Of a stretch of DNA of 23,104 nucleotides, positions 1 to 6,891 are shown piece by piece. The notes beneath the pieces were generated by a model. That model had not been told where the DNA came from. It saw nothing but the letters and a program-made list of their open reading frames with translations, and did not search any database. Every line of letters starts with the position of its first letter. Within the stretch, counting starts at the first letter, position 1. The DNA comes from Candidatus Shapirobacteria bacterium UBA1435 (GTDB lineage: Bacteria; Patescibacteriota; Microgenomatia; UBA12405), in the NCBI GenBank assembly GCA_002329385.1, contig DCTR01000038.1:21177-44280 (forward strand), read 5' to 3'. The translations under genes were made by a program, and so were the position numbers.

Positions 1-28
1 TTTTGTCTTAACAACAGCATTTTCCTAT

Positions 29-289
29 CTATTGGTCCTTTTTTGCCTCTGGTACCTGAAAAGTCCTGATTGGTCTGATAATCGACGTCCTTACCCTTGT
101 TTCTTGCCCTGACCAGCCGTTTTGCAACACCGCTGCTGGATGGATTTCAGGATGCCATCCACGATAGTATTGGTCAACGACCTCAAAACATCCATGTTTT
201 TCTATCAACACCTCTCCCACCTTTTCCGGGGTGCCCATAAGCATCTTCAGTCTACCCCCGGCGTCAGTTTTTGACAAGATTCTTATCAT
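29..289 (-). CDS. Small hypothetical protein (86 aa)
   Basis: I do not recognise the family. The 86-residue product is soluble, with no signal peptide or membrane segment; it has a basic N-terminus and a central aromatic stretch (VVDQYYRGWHPEIHP, about residues 37-51). The start ATG follows an AAAAAAGG tract with almost no spacer, and an AT-rich stretch resembling a -10 (TAATAAT on the minus strand, about 304-310) lies just upstream, which would give a very short leader. It diverges from the LexA-HTH/dehydrogenase gene and would share the AT-rich region 290-349. It is more likely real than a shadow because no other gene covers this stretch, but there is no independent support. Confidence 0.5.
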   Translation of the reverse strand: MIRILSKTDAGGRLKMLMGTPEKVGEVLIEKHGCFEVVDQYYRGWHPEIHPAAVLQNGWSGQETRVRTSIIRPIRTFQVPEAKKDQ

Positions 290-367
290 CCTTTTTTGTC
301 ACCAATTATTAAAAATATACTAAAAATATACTCTTGCATTACCAAAAATATGCATAAAAATACTAAT

Positions 368-1408
368 ATGACCAACAAACTTACCGTCAAACAAAAAATG
401 ATATTTGATTTTATTCAAAACTATATTGCTGTCCACCATGTCAACCCCACCCTAAAGATAGTTGCTAAAGAATTCAAGAAAAGCATCCCGACTATCCATC
501 AGTATCTTAATTCCATGAAAAAACATTCCTTTGACCCGTTTCAACCTGTCGGCGCCTTTAAGAGAAATTATTCCCTGGGCATCATTGGTTACGGTATCGT
601 TGGCCAGGCGGTTGCTTACGGCTTCTCTAATTACCAGATTAGAGTTTACGACAAATACAAACCCTCCGATACCCTTTCTTCCGTCGTCAAAAACTCGGAA
701 TTTATCTTCGTCTGTTTGCCGACCCCGATTATGTCTGACGAGTCAGGAATTGACTTGTCAATTATCGAAAGCAACATTAAAGAAATCGTCAAACATACAA
801 ACAATACCGATAAAATTATTATTATTAAGTCGACCGTCGTCCCCGGCACAACCGCCCGTCTAGCCCAGCAATACCCCAAAACCATTTTTTGCTTTAATCC
901 CGAATTTCTCCGCGAGGCTTCATTTTTACAGGACTTTATTAATACCGATCGGATTATCATCGGCGCTGCCAATGATTCGGTCTTCCGTCGGGTTTCATCC
1001 CTCTATCAGTCAGTAATGCCCAATGTTCCGATTTTCTATACCGACCCTACCACTGCCGAGATGGTTAAATATATGGCTAATTGTTTTTTGGCCGCCAAGG
1101 TTATTTTTGCCAACGAAATGGCGGACATTTGCATAGCACTCGGTATTAGCTACGAAGAGGTTAAAAAGATGGTCGTTGTCGACCGACGGATTGAAGACAC
1201 CCACCTTGATGTTACCACCAGCCGTGGTTTTGGAGGTAAATGTCTGCCTAAAGATCTTCTTGCCCTTAGGGCGCTGGCCAAATCAAAGGGAGTTGATGTC
1301 GGCATTTTAGACACCGTTTGGAAAAAAAATTTAACCATTCGTCGTAATCGCGATTGGGAAGAAATTCCTTTTGCTGTTAGCCCCTCCTTTGGTAATCGCG
1401 ATCGGTGA
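368..1408 (+). CDS. LexA-type winged-helix domain fused to a short UDP-glucose/GDP-mannose dehydrogenase-like protein
   Basis: Residues 5-51 (counted from the ATG at 368) match the LexA N-terminal winged helix: T-x-x-Q-x-x-I-x-x-F-I, then a PT turn, then S-x-x-T-x-x-x-Y-L. From about residue 70 an NDP-sugar dehydrogenase follows: NAD-binding GYGIVG (74-79), STVVPGT, FNPEFLREASF, the KYMANCFLAAKVIFANE helix of the central domain, and the catalytic-cysteine motif GFGGKCLPKD with Cys292. Such enzymes oxidise UDP-glucose or a related NDP-sugar to the uronic acid with 2 NAD+. The C-terminal UDP-binding domain of about 100 residues is absent; the chain ends about 55 residues after the cysteine. The frame is open up to a TTG at 296, but that codon is 6 nt from the divergent gene's start. 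ATG 350 or ATG 368 is likelier, and 368 gives a LexA-like N-terminus. The dehydrogenase assignment is firm; activity and DNA binding are inferred. Confidence 0.85.
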   Translation: MTNKLTVKQKMIFDFIQNYIAVHHVNPTLKIVAKEFKKSIPTIHQYLNSMKKHSFDPFQPVGAFKRNYSLGIIGYGIVGQAVAYGFSNYQIRVYDKYKPSDTLSSVVKNSEFIFVCLPTPIMSDESGIDLSIIESNIKEIVKHTNNTDKIIIIKSTVVPGTTARLAQQYPKTIFCFNPEFLREASFLQDFINTDRIIIGAANDSVFRRVSSLYQSVMPNVPIFYTDPTTAEMVKYMANCFLAAKVIFANEMADICIALGISYEEVKKMVVVDRRIEDTHLDVTTSRGFGGKCLPKDLLALRALAKSKGVDVGILDTVWKKNLTIRRNRDWEEIPFAVSPSFGNRDR

Positions 1409-1412
1409 TCGT
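1398..1412 (+). terminator. Weak hairpin at the end of the dehydrogenase gene
   Basis: GCGATC and GATCGT pair around a GGT loop, covering the stop codon, and are followed by CCTTATTTTC. The stem is short and the T-run is interrupted, so this may be a weak terminator or chance. Confidence 0.25.
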
Positions 1413-1473
1413 CCTTATTTTCAGATTTCAAACACCCCCTTCGGTTTATTAATAAAAAACGACTGTTTTGTGG

Positions 1474-1479
1474 TAATAT
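1474..1479 (+). promoter_or_regulatory. Extended -10 box, leaderless start
   Basis: TGG-TAATAT is an extended -10 (TGn plus hexamer). Only 7 nt separate it from the ATG at 1487, so transcription should begin at or next to the start codon. No Shine-Dalgarno sequence is present. Confidence 0.6.
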
Positions 1480-1486
1480 CATCAAC

Positions 1487-1834
1487 ATGCCATCCGAAAA
1501 AGGTCCGTTTGAAAAACTGATCCAAATCGCCGAAAACCACAGACTTCGTGCCCAAGAAGGCAGGAGCCTATTGTCTGGCGGCCAATCGCTAGGCCGTATG
1601 ACTATCCAGCCAGTTGGTCTTACTGCCCAGGAAACTAATGTCAGGAGGCAAGGCTATGTCGACGAATTGAGTCTCATGCCGGAAGACAAACTTAGACAGC
1701 TTTACGCTAATAACTTACATATTCTTAACCGTCGGTATGACGACCCCGATAGGGGAACTTCGGAGCTTGAATGGCGACGCCTGGCCATGGAAATGGAATT
1801 CGAAAAGAGGGGGCTGCCGCTCCCTCCCCAATAG
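1487..1834 (+). CDS. Small hypothetical protein (115 aa)
   Basis: Family not recognised. The product is soluble, highly charged and probably mostly helical. The C-terminal half (MPEDKLRQLYANNLHILNRR, then ELEWRRLAMEMEFEKRGLP) is rich in Arg, Glu and Leu and looks like two amphipathic helices. The ATG lies 7 nt after a good extended -10, and no Shine-Dalgarno is visible, in line with other leaderless starts in this window. It is convergent with the methyltransferase gene that ends at 1883, with 48 bases between them and no clear terminator. The promoter and the protein-like composition support a real gene; the function is unknown. Confidence 0.65.
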   Translation: MPSEKGPFEKLIQIAENHRLRAQEGRSLLSGGQSLGRMTIQPVGLTAQETNVRRQGYVDELSLMPEDKLRQLYANNLHILNRRYDDPDRGTSELEWRRLAMEMEFEKRGLPLPPQ

Positions 1835-1882
1835 TTCTTCATCGCCCGAATCGACCAACATCTTCGATTTTCTGGTTAAAAA

Positions 1883-2494
1883 TCAGGTAATTGGTGGCTT
1901 TTTTGCCAACACCACCAGATGATGTTCTCCTCCCGAGTCGTCCACCTCGCTCTCCTCGATTCTAAATCCGGCCTCCTTCACCAACTCAAGGTTTTTGTCT
2001 TTGCCGTAATGGCTCCAATACATCTCAACCCCACAAAATTGTTCCGATCCTTCCCACTCCTCATTTCCCATTGTGATCAGTAATCGTCCGCCTGGTTTCA
2101 GTAGAAAGTTTATCTTTCTTAACAAGCCAAAATGCTCTTCTCTCGGAATGTGGAAGATGGCATAAAATGACACCACTGCATCAAACGAACCATCCTCAAA
2201 ACCCATTTCAGTCATTTCCTTGACCAAAAAACTTGCCTTGGGTATGTTTTTCCTCGCCAACTCTACCTGTTTTTCCGATATATCTACTCCAGTTACCAGG
2301 TGGCCTTTCTCGACTAAATATTTATCGACCGGCACCCCCGCCCCACAACCGATATCCAGTATTTTTGCCCCTGGCGCCAGCCTTTTAATCAGCCAATCAA
2401 GCTGTTTTTTATTTTTAAAGACATCCCTTTCTAACCCGTATCTTCCCGCACATCGGTTATAGGCCGATTTAACTAATTGCTTCATGTTGTCCAC
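1883..2494 (-). CDS. Class I SAM-dependent methyltransferase
   Basis: This is a 203-residue single-domain Rossmann methyltransferase. Motif I ILDIGCGAG is at residues 45-53, the acidic residue that binds the SAM ribose is Asp71 (VTGVDIS), DAVVSF follows at 105-110, and LKPGG is at 132-136. Overall it resembles the Methyltransf_11/25 type that acts on small molecules or lipids; the substrate cannot be read from sequence. Two starts are possible. The GTG at 2494 lies 6 nt after a TATAAT box (2501-2506, minus strand) and would be leaderless. The ATG at 2485 lies 8 nt after GGAG. The GTG is kept because its spacing matches the other leaderless genes here. The gene is divergent from the antiporter gene. 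Confidence 0.85.
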   Translation of the reverse strand: MDNMKQLVKSAYNRCAGRYGLERDVFKNKKQLDWLIKRLAPGAKILDIGCGAGVPVDKYLVEKGHLVTGVDISEKQVELARKNIPKASFLVKEMTEMGFEDGSFDAVVSFYAIFHIPREEHFGLLRKINFLLKPGGRLLITMGNEEWEGSEQFCGVEMYWSHYGKDKNLELVKEAGFRIEESEVDDSGGEHHLVVLAKKPPIT

Positions 2495-2500
2495 TCCACC

Positions 2501-2506
2501 ATTATA
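2501..2506 (-). promoter_or_regulatory. -10 box TATAAT of the methyltransferase gene
   Basis: Perfect TATAAT on the minus strand, 6 nt from the GTG start at 2494 and 15 nt from the alternative ATG at 2485. Confidence 0.6.
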
Positions 2507-2548
2507 TCCTTTTGCTTGGCCTGCTAGAACTTTTCCTCTGAATTAAGC

Positions 2549-2554
2549 TACAAT
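2549..2554 (+). promoter_or_regulatory. -10 box TACAAT, leaderless start of the antiporter gene
   Basis: TACAAT is separated by 7 nt from the ATG at 2562. No Shine-Dalgarno sequence and no clear -35 are seen. Confidence 0.5.
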
Positions 2555-2561
2555 CTAACCA

Positions 2562-3506
2562 ATGTTCCAAAATTTTTTTCTCTTTGCTGCCTCCTTTGTC
2601 ATGCTTTGGACCGGGGCGGGCATCGCCGTTGGTGCCATCTCTAAGATTGCTTCCAGCCTACGCATCTCTTCTTTCTTTGTCTCCTTCTTCTTGCTAGGTC
2701 TTTTTACTTCGATTACCGAAATTATGGTTGGTATCAACGCCACTATTGACCGGCAGCCGGAAATATTTGCCGGCAATCTTATTGGCAGTTCAGTTGTCGT
2801 CTTCCTCTTTGTTGTCCCTCTTTTGGCCATACTGGGCAACGGGGTTAGTCTCAACCACACTTTTAAATATCGCGACCTTGTCTTGGCCGCCACCGTTGTC
2901 AGTTTACCGGCCATCCTCACTCTTGATGGTCGTATTTCCACCGTCGACGCACTTATTTGTATTGTTACTTACTTCTATTTTCTCTATTCCCAGGCCAAAA
3001 ACAGCCAAGCACTCGATCGTCTTTCTGCCGGCATCAGCCGCCGCACAGCCGTCTATTGTTTGGCCAAGTTGCTTGTGGCAGTCTTCATCGTCTTTTTTGC
3101 CAGTAATATTTTGGTCGATCAGACGAAAATAATCGCCTCATCACTGGGTGTCCCGGCCTTCATTATCAGTCTTTTGGTTATTTCTCTTGGCACCAATATC
3201 CCAGAAATTTCCATTGCCGCCCGGGCGGTACTTTCCCGTAAAAAAGGCGTTGCTTTTGGTAATTATGTTGGGTCAGCCTCACTAAACACTCTTGAAATGG
3301 GCACCTTAAGCCTTTTTTCTAACCGGCCGATTCTGGCTCAAGGGTCAAGTTATTCTATTATTGCCTTTATCGTTGGCTTGTTGATTTTTCTTTCTTTTGG
3401 CAAAAGCCGCAGCGATATTTCCCGGCAGGAAGGCATGGTTTTACTTTTGTGTTATCTGACGTTTGTCGTCTATCAGTTGCTGACCGGCCCCGTCTGGAAG
3501 TGGTAG
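2562..3506 (+). CDS. Sodium/calcium exchanger family membrane protein
   Basis: The 314-residue polytopic protein has the two inverted alpha-repeats of the Ca2+:cation antiporter (CaCA, YrbG-like) family. The first is GLFTSITEIMVGI (46-58) followed by GNLIGSSVV (71-79). The second is SLGTNIPEI (208-216) followed by GNYVGSASLNT (233-243). Glu53 and Glu215 are in the positions of the ion-binding acidic residues. The length equals that of prokaryotic members, and about ten hydrophobic segments are visible. It presumably exports Ca2+ or another cation in exchange for Na+ or H+ across the cytoplasmic membrane. The first repeat is less canonical (FTSITE instead of GTSLPE), so ion specificity is open. 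It is transcribed from its own promoter, divergent from the methyltransferase. Confidence 0.85.
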   Translation: MFQNFFLFAASFVMLWTGAGIAVGAISKIASSLRISSFFVSFFLLGLFTSITEIMVGINATIDRQPEIFAGNLIGSSVVVFLFVVPLLAILGNGVSLNHTFKYRDLVLAATVVSLPAILTLDGRISTVDALICIVTYFYFLYSQAKNSQALDRLSAGISRRTAVYCLAKLLVAVFIVFFASNILVDQTKIIASSLGVPAFIISLLVISLGTNIPEISIAARAVLSRKKGVAFGNYVGSASLNTLEMGTLSLFSNRPILAQGSSYSIIAFIVGLLIFLSFGKSRSDISRQEGMVLLLCYLTFVVYQLLTGPVWKW

Positions 3507-3542
3507 CTCTTCTTGTTTCCTAATCCACTCGGTTTATTTTGT

Positions 3543-3548
3543 TAAAAT
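3543..3548 (+). promoter_or_regulatory. Extended -10 box TAAAAT, leaderless start of the DUF84 gene
   Basis: TGT-TAAAAT (TG at 3540-3541) lies 6 nt from the ATG at 3555. No Shine-Dalgarno sequence is present. Confidence 0.55.
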
Positions 3549-3554
3549 CCACCA

Positions 3555-4058
3555 ATGAAGATCGCCCTTGGTTCTGCATCCCCTCAAAAAAAACAATATG
3601 TCGAATTAGTGTTATCTTCCCTAGCCATCAAGGCGGATGTCTACGCCTTCGACGTTACCAGTGGAGTTTCCAGTCAACCGCTAGCCGATATCGAAACCAA
3701 AACAGGTTCGATAAACCGTGCCCGAAACGCTCTTCGTCTTTTAGCCAATGCGGATTTTGCTCTTGGCATTGAAGTCGGCTACCAGCCCGACCCATCGGCT
3801 GGCTTCGAAATGTTTTGTTGGACCACCCTAGTCAACCAGTCCGATAGACTTATCTCCGCCAGGTCGCAAACTCTTCCTCTCCCTGGTTTCCATCAACAGG
3901 TTCTTCGTCAGGGTAATTATTTGGGGGAACATGTTCGTCAATATTTAGAGCAAAATCAAGATTTATTCTCTCAAAAAATCGGCGTCGTCATTCGTGATCG
4001 TCAACCTTTTATCGTTTCTTCCGTCGAGTCAGTGTTGCTTGCCTATTTAGCCGCCTAA
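3555..4058 (+). CDS. yjjX: DUF84 / YjjX-type inosine/xanthosine triphosphatase
   Basis: The 167 residues match the YjjX/DUF84 family in length and motifs. The N-terminus KIALGSASPQKK resembles the start of the family. The signature SGVSSQPLADIETKTGSINRARNAL is at about 36-60, GIEVGY at 71-76, and the C-terminal block KIGVVIRDRQPFIVSSVESVL at about 141-161. The family hydrolyses non-canonical purine nucleotides (ITP, XTP) to monophosphates and keeps them out of nucleic acids. Substrate preference has not been shown for CPR members. The gene stands alone with its own promoter and is followed after 27 bases by the next gene, which has a separate -10. Confidence 0.85.
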   Translation: MKIALGSASPQKKQYVELVLSSLAIKADVYAFDVTSGVSSQPLADIETKTGSINRARNALRLLANADFALGIEVGYQPDPSAGFEMFCWTTLVNQSDRLISARSQTLPLPGFHQQVLRQGNYLGEHVRQYLEQNQDLFSQKIGVVIRDRQPFIVSSVESVLLAYLAA

Positions 4059-4064
4059 ATTCTA

Positions 4065-4070
4065 TATAAT
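4065..4070 (+). promoter_or_regulatory. -10 box TATAAT upstream of the large membrane protein
   Basis: Consensus TATAAT with 15 nt to the ATG at 4086, implying a leader of about 8-9 nt with no clear Shine-Dalgarno. Confidence 0.55.
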
Positions 4071-4085
4071 CCTGCCCGGATTATT

Positions 4086-5588
4086 ATGGATAAAAATTGC
4101 AATCGTTCATCCCTCCCCACTCTTTACTTGTTTTTATTCGTCTTCGTCTTCATTTTCCTTAATCAGTCGTATCATTTTGGCGACAACAACCACATTGAGC
4201 AACTTCCCCATTTATTTTCCCGGCAGGACACGAGCTATCTTTCAAACGATTTTTTTGTTCAATATACCCGAGAACTAAACCCACGAACTTACTATACCGC
4301 TTTTCTTGCCTATTTTATCCGGTTGTTTCCTCTCGATCTATCTTTCTACCTTCTCACTTTTTTAGCCAATTTTTTTATCTTACTGGTTTCCTATCACCTC
4401 TCCTACCGCCTCACCAAAAATCCGCTCTTTGCCCTTTCCTCGGCTGTTTTACTCACCTTAGACCACAAAACCAATCTCGGTCAAGCCGGCCAGGTCATCG
4501 ACAGCTATCTGGTTCCCCAACTTTTGGCCACGCCTCTAGTTCTCTCGGCCTATTTATTTTCCCTGTCCCGTCGTCTCAACCTATCCGTCTTTCTTTTATT
4601 TGCCGCCCTGCCCCTTCATCCCTCGTTGTCGGTTTTGACCTCTGTCCTGATGATCCCAAACATTTGTTTCGACAGGTCGCAGTTGGGCCGTCTTCGACTT
4701 TTTGCTGTCTTTTCTGGTCTAGCTATCGCCACCTCTATTATTTTCCCCCACAACTTCAATGCCGTTTTGCCGGCAAAACAGTTTGTCCAAATTATCGCCG
4801 CCTTTCGTCACCCCCACCATTATTTGCCCAGCCATTTTCCGTTAAGAGATTACCGTAATTTTTCCATCCTGATGTTGGGTCTTTTCTCATCTCTTTTCTA
4901 TCTTCGATACTCCCGACCAAGACTTGTCAGTTCATTTTTTATGTCTATCTTGATCTCCCTGGCCGTCCTTCTTGCCGGCTACCTTTTTGTTGAGGTTTTT
5001 CCTGTCAGATTTATTGTCAAAATTCAGCCGTTTCGTATCGTCTTCTTTTTAAGATGGCTGGGGGTGGTTTGCTTTTCCTCGGCATTTTTTGTTTTTATCC
5101 GCAACTCCGTCAGTCGTCGTTTGGCTGATTTATTCGCTGCTTTCACTGTCGCCGCTGTTACTCTTGTCTGCCTCGTCAACAGTCCGCCATTACCCGATTT
5201 GGCCATTCGCCCGCCGTCTCCCCCAAAGTTGTCTTTATATCGCTACCTCTCCCAGTCCCCCAAGGATTCTCTCTTTCTAGCTCCTCCTGACTTTGGCGAT
5301 ATGAGACTCTTTCCAAAACGTTCGATTGTCGTCGACTGGAAATCATTTCCTTTCAACGATGACTACATGGTCGGCTGGTATCAGCGTATCAACGACTGCT
5401 ATGGCCAGGGCGATCTTGACAATAATTACCGCCAAATTACCGATCGTCAACTATCTTCCTTGGCCGAAAAATATCATTTTGACTATGCTATTCTCTATTC
5501 CCAAACCAACACTAACTGCCAAGTCACCTTTAACAATCAGACATACAAGATCGTTTATTGCTCGAATGGCCAGTACCCCAGTCCTTAA
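4086..5588 (+). CDS. Large polytopic membrane protein (500 aa), function unknown
   Basis: About ten hydrophobic segments fill residues 10-370, and a soluble C-terminal domain of about 120 residues follows. The early extracytoplasmic loop carries DNNHIEQLPHLF and DFFVQYTRELNPRTYY, and a central loop has FRHPHHYLPSHFPLRDYRNF. An acidic or His-containing first loop and a soluble tail resemble GT-C glycosyltransferases and the DUF6798 family of bacterial membrane proteins, but no diagnostic catalytic motif was confirmed. The His-rich loop looks functional. A role in surface glycan or lipid-linked sugar transfer is possible but is inference. The ATG is placed by a TATAAT 15 nt upstream. The gene is convergent with the CarD-like gene. 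Confidence 0.75.
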   Translation: MDKNCNRSSLPTLYLFLFVFVFIFLNQSYHFGDNNHIEQLPHLFSRQDTSYLSNDFFVQYTRELNPRTYYTAFLAYFIRLFPLDLSFYLLTFLANFFILLVSYHLSYRLTKNPLFALSSAVLLTLDHKTNLGQAGQVIDSYLVPQLLATPLVLSAYLFSLSRRLNLSVFLLFAALPLHPSLSVLTSVLMIPNICFDRSQLGRLRLFAVFSGLAIATSIIFPHNFNAVLPAKQFVQIIAAFRHPHHYLPSHFPLRDYRNFSILMLGLFSSLFYLRYSRPRLVSSFFMSILISLAVLLAGYLFVEVFPVRFIVKIQPFRIVFFLRWLGVVCFSSAFFVFIRNSVSRRLADLFAAFTVAAVTLVCLVNSPPLPDLAIRPPSPPKLSLYRYLSQSPKDSLFLAPPDFGDMRLFPKRSIVVDWKSFPFNDDYMVGWYQRINDCYGQGDLDNNYRQITDRQLSSLAEKYHFDYAILYSQTNTNCQVTFNNQTYKIVYCSNGQYPSP

Positions 5589-5650
5589 GGTTGGCGTGGA
5601 GCAACAAATTTTCTCAATAAATTCAAACCGTGACTTTTTTGATCAGATTT

Positions 5651-6136
5651 TTACTTTCCTTTTGTTTTGTTTAGCGCCGATTCGATTTCTTTTCTCACTG
5701 CTCCATATGTCTTTTTTGTCACGAAAGCAATCTCTCTGCACAGATGGGTTATCATCTGTTCCATCAGTTCGACGTCCGTCTTGCCCAAACCGTCGTTTTT
5801 CTTTCCCCACAGGCATTTGATCAGAGGAATGACTCTTGCCCAGTCATTCTGGTATATATCCTCTTTTGCCGACATTACGTTGTATTCGCCGTCTAACCCC
5901 TTGCCCCCGATGGCTTTCATTATTTCCTTAACCTCCTTGGCGGTTATTACCTTTCTGGTTCCGGATTTTTTCATACTTTTTACCGGTATCGAAGCGGTAA
6001 AAACTTTATCCTGCCCGACGATTGGTTGGTAATGGATCAACATATCGTCTTGCCCGTCTTGTTTTGTTACCGCCGTTATTCGGTAAATATAAGCAAAGTC
6101 GATTATGTAATCTCCGACGACAAAATCTTCTTTCAT
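5651..6136 (-). CDS. CarD-like transcriptional regulator
   Basis: The 161-residue protein begins with the short beta-rich RNA-polymerase-interacting domain of the CarD/CdnL/TRCF family: FVVGDYIIDFAYIYRIT, then LIHYQPIVGQDKVFTASIPVKS, ending with RKVITAKEVKEIM. A helical C-terminal half contains a WARVIPLIKCLWGKKNDGLGKTDVELMEQ block, the part that contacts promoter DNA in CarD. The length is normal for the family. CarD proteins bind the RNA polymerase beta subunit and stabilise open complexes. The start is set by GGAGAGG just upstream of the ATG and a TGA-TATAAT box 38-46 nt upstream. It diverges from the DUF5320 operon with 135 bases between the start codons. Confidence 0.8.
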   Translation of the reverse strand: MKEDFVVGDYIIDFAYIYRITAVTKQDGQDDMLIHYQPIVGQDKVFTASIPVKSMKKSGTRKVITAKEVKEIMKAIGGKGLDGEYNVMSAKEDIYQNDWARVIPLIKCLWGKKNDGLGKTDVELMEQMITHLCREIAFVTKKTYGAVRKEIESALNKTKGK

Positions 6137-6174
6137 AACCTCTCCAAAAAAATAACTTAATCTTGGCTAAATTC

Positions 6175-6183
6175 ATTATATCA
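6175..6183 (-). promoter_or_regulatory. Extended -10 promoter of the CarD-like gene
   Basis: The minus strand reads TGATATAAT, a consensus -10 with the TGn extension. The transcript should begin near 6168 and carry a leader of about 30 nt with a GGAGAGG ribosome-binding site. Confidence 0.65.
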
Positions 6184-6205
6184 GACATTTGCCGTCTTTG
6201 CTCTC

Positions 6206-6234
6206 TTGACATTACTCCTCCCCAGCTCTATAAT
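6206..6234 (+). promoter_or_regulatory. Consensus sigma70-type promoter of the DUF5320/DUF134 unit
   Basis: TTGACA (6206-6211), a 17-nt spacer and TATAAT (6229-6234) form a full consensus promoter, the best in the window. Such a strong promoter with a palindrome over its -10 suggests repression. Confidence 0.8.
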
Positions 6235-6250
6235 GAATATATATTCATTA
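6231..6250. promoter_or_regulatory. 20-bp perfect palindrome, candidate operator
   Basis: TAATGAATATATATTCATTA is an uninterrupted palindrome that covers the 3' part of the -10 and the expected transcription start of the DUF5320 unit. Its position fits a repressor site. The DUF134 HTH protein encoded just downstream is an obvious candidate ligand, but this is inference. A hairpin role in the 5' leader is a less likely alternative because it is almost pure A/T. Confidence 0.6.
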
Positions 6251-6256
6251 ATCAAC

Positions 6257-6267
6257 AAGGAGGTGAT
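6257..6267 (+). promoter_or_regulatory. Full-length Shine-Dalgarno site
   Basis: AAGGAGGTGAT is complementary to 11 consecutive bases of the usual bacterial 16S rRNA 3' end and lies 4 nt before the ATG at 6272. It fixes this start and contrasts with the SD-less genes around it. Confidence 0.85.
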
Positions 6268-6271
6268 AATA

Positions 6272-6532
6272 ATGCCAGGATTTGATAGAACCGGCCCGCA
6301 AGGCCAAGGTCCAGTTACTGGCCGAGGTTTTGGTCCGTGTGGAGGCAGGGGCTTTGGAATGGGATTTGGTAGAGGTCGTGGATATGGCCGAGGCTTAGGA
6401 AGGTATTTTGGCTGGAACGCCCCTCAAACCAAAGAAGAAAAGGTTGAGGATCTCCAGGCCTACAAAAAAGCTCTTCAAGAAGAAATAGAAGAGGCGGAAA
6501 AGGAACTTGCGAAATTGGACAAGCAGGAGTGA
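6272..6532 (+). CDS. DUF5320 family Gly-rich small protein
   Basis: The 86-residue product starts with MPGFDRTGPQGQGPVTGRGFGPC, the hallmark of DUF5320. A Gly/Arg/Phe-rich run follows (about 18-47, with one Cys at 23). The C-terminal part, residues 52-86, is a charged helix or coiled coil (KEEKVEDLQAYKKALQEEIEEAEKEL). Genes of this type are often found beside DUF134 HTH genes and NifX-like cofactor proteins in anaerobes; their function is not established. Here it is the first gene of the unit, with a consensus promoter, a palindromic operator candidate and a perfect ribosome-binding site, so it is probably abundant when induced. A perfect 13-bp inverted repeat follows its stop codon. Confidence 0.85.
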   Translation: MPGFDRTGPQGQGPVTGRGFGPCGGRGFGMGFGRGRGYGRGLGRYFGWNAPQTKEEKVEDLQAYKKALQEEIEEAEKELAKLDKQE

Positions 6533-6536
6533 ATAA

Positions 6537-6582
6537 AATACCTACCTTGCCCTAGTTTATGTTCAACGACAAGGTAGGTATT
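6537..6582. repeat. Perfect 13-bp inverted repeat between DUF5320 and DUF134 genes
   Basis: AATACCTACCTTG (6537-6549) and its exact complement CAAGGTAGGTATT (6570-6582) are separated by 20 nt. There is no T-run after the right arm, so it is not a standard terminator. The right arm lies where the -35 of the DUF134 promoter would be. It may be an intercistronic RNA hairpin that lowers read-through or protects the upstream mRNA, or a second regulator site. Confidence 0.7.
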
Positions 6583-6592
6583 AGTAATGTAA

Positions 6593-6601
6593 TATTATAC
6601 T
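6593..6601 (+). promoter_or_regulatory. -10 region of the DUF134 gene
   Basis: Overlapping hexamers TATTAT (6593-6598) and TATACT (6596-6601) lie 8 and 5 nt from the ATG at 6607. Either would give a leaderless mRNA. Confidence 0.5.
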
Positions 6602-6606
6602 TAATC

Positions 6607-6891
6607 ATGCCAAGACCAAGAATCCCCCGCTGTGTGCGGTTTAAGCCAGGAGTATTTTACTTTAAGCCTCGGGGCATTCCCTTAAGGGAGCTTGAGGAAA
6701 TTGTGCTGTTTCCCGACGAACTGGAGGCCCTAAAACTTCATGAGGTCGATGGTTTGGAACAGGTTGCCGCCGCCCAAAAGATGAAAATTTCTCAGCCAAC
6801 CCTTGCTCGGCTTTTGGCCAGCGCCCACCAAAAAGTCGCCGAGGCGATAATCAAAGGCAGGGCGATAAGGATCGAGAAACAGATGCCATGA
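6607..6891 (+). CDS. DUF134 (UPF0251) helix-turn-helix DNA-binding protein
   Basis: The 94-residue protein begins MPRPRIPRCVRFKPGVFYFKPRGIP, typical of DUF134. It continues with LREIE-like LRELEEIVLFPDELEALKLHEVDGLEQVAAAQKM and the HTH segment KISQPTLARLLASAHQKVAEAI (about 60-81), which resembles sigma region 4 and the recognition helix of this family. It is a probable transcription factor whose ligand is unknown. ATG 6607 is chosen over the upstream ATG at 6559 because family members start with MPRPR and because the upstream ATG lies in the inverted-repeat loop. Its stop overlaps the start of the YibE/F gene by ATGA, so the two are translationally coupled. Confidence 0.85.
   Translation: MPRPRIPRCVRFKPGVFYFKPRGIPLRELEEIVLFPDELEALKLHEVDGLEQVAAAQKMKISQPTLARLLASAHQKVAEAIIKGRAIRIEKQMP

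Noticed and set aside
296..367. TTG start at 296 for the LexA-HTH/dehydrogenase gene
   Set aside because: It is 6 nt from the divergent start at 289, leaves no room for either promoter, and adds a non-LexA-like extension; ATG 350/368 fits better.
531..863. Open frame inside the dehydrogenase gene, + strand
   Set aside because: It lies in another frame of a well-supported gene, with low-complexity Ser/Leu/Pro composition and no start signal.
2555..2941. Open frame antisense to the antiporter gene
   Set aside because: The product is Arg/Lys/Thr-rich as expected for the complement of a membrane-protein gene, and the antiporter motifs are clear on the + strand.
6206..6271. TTG start at 6206 for the DUF5320 gene
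   Set aside because: That codon is part of the -35 box; the perfect Shine-Dalgarno and the family N-terminus fix the start at 6272.
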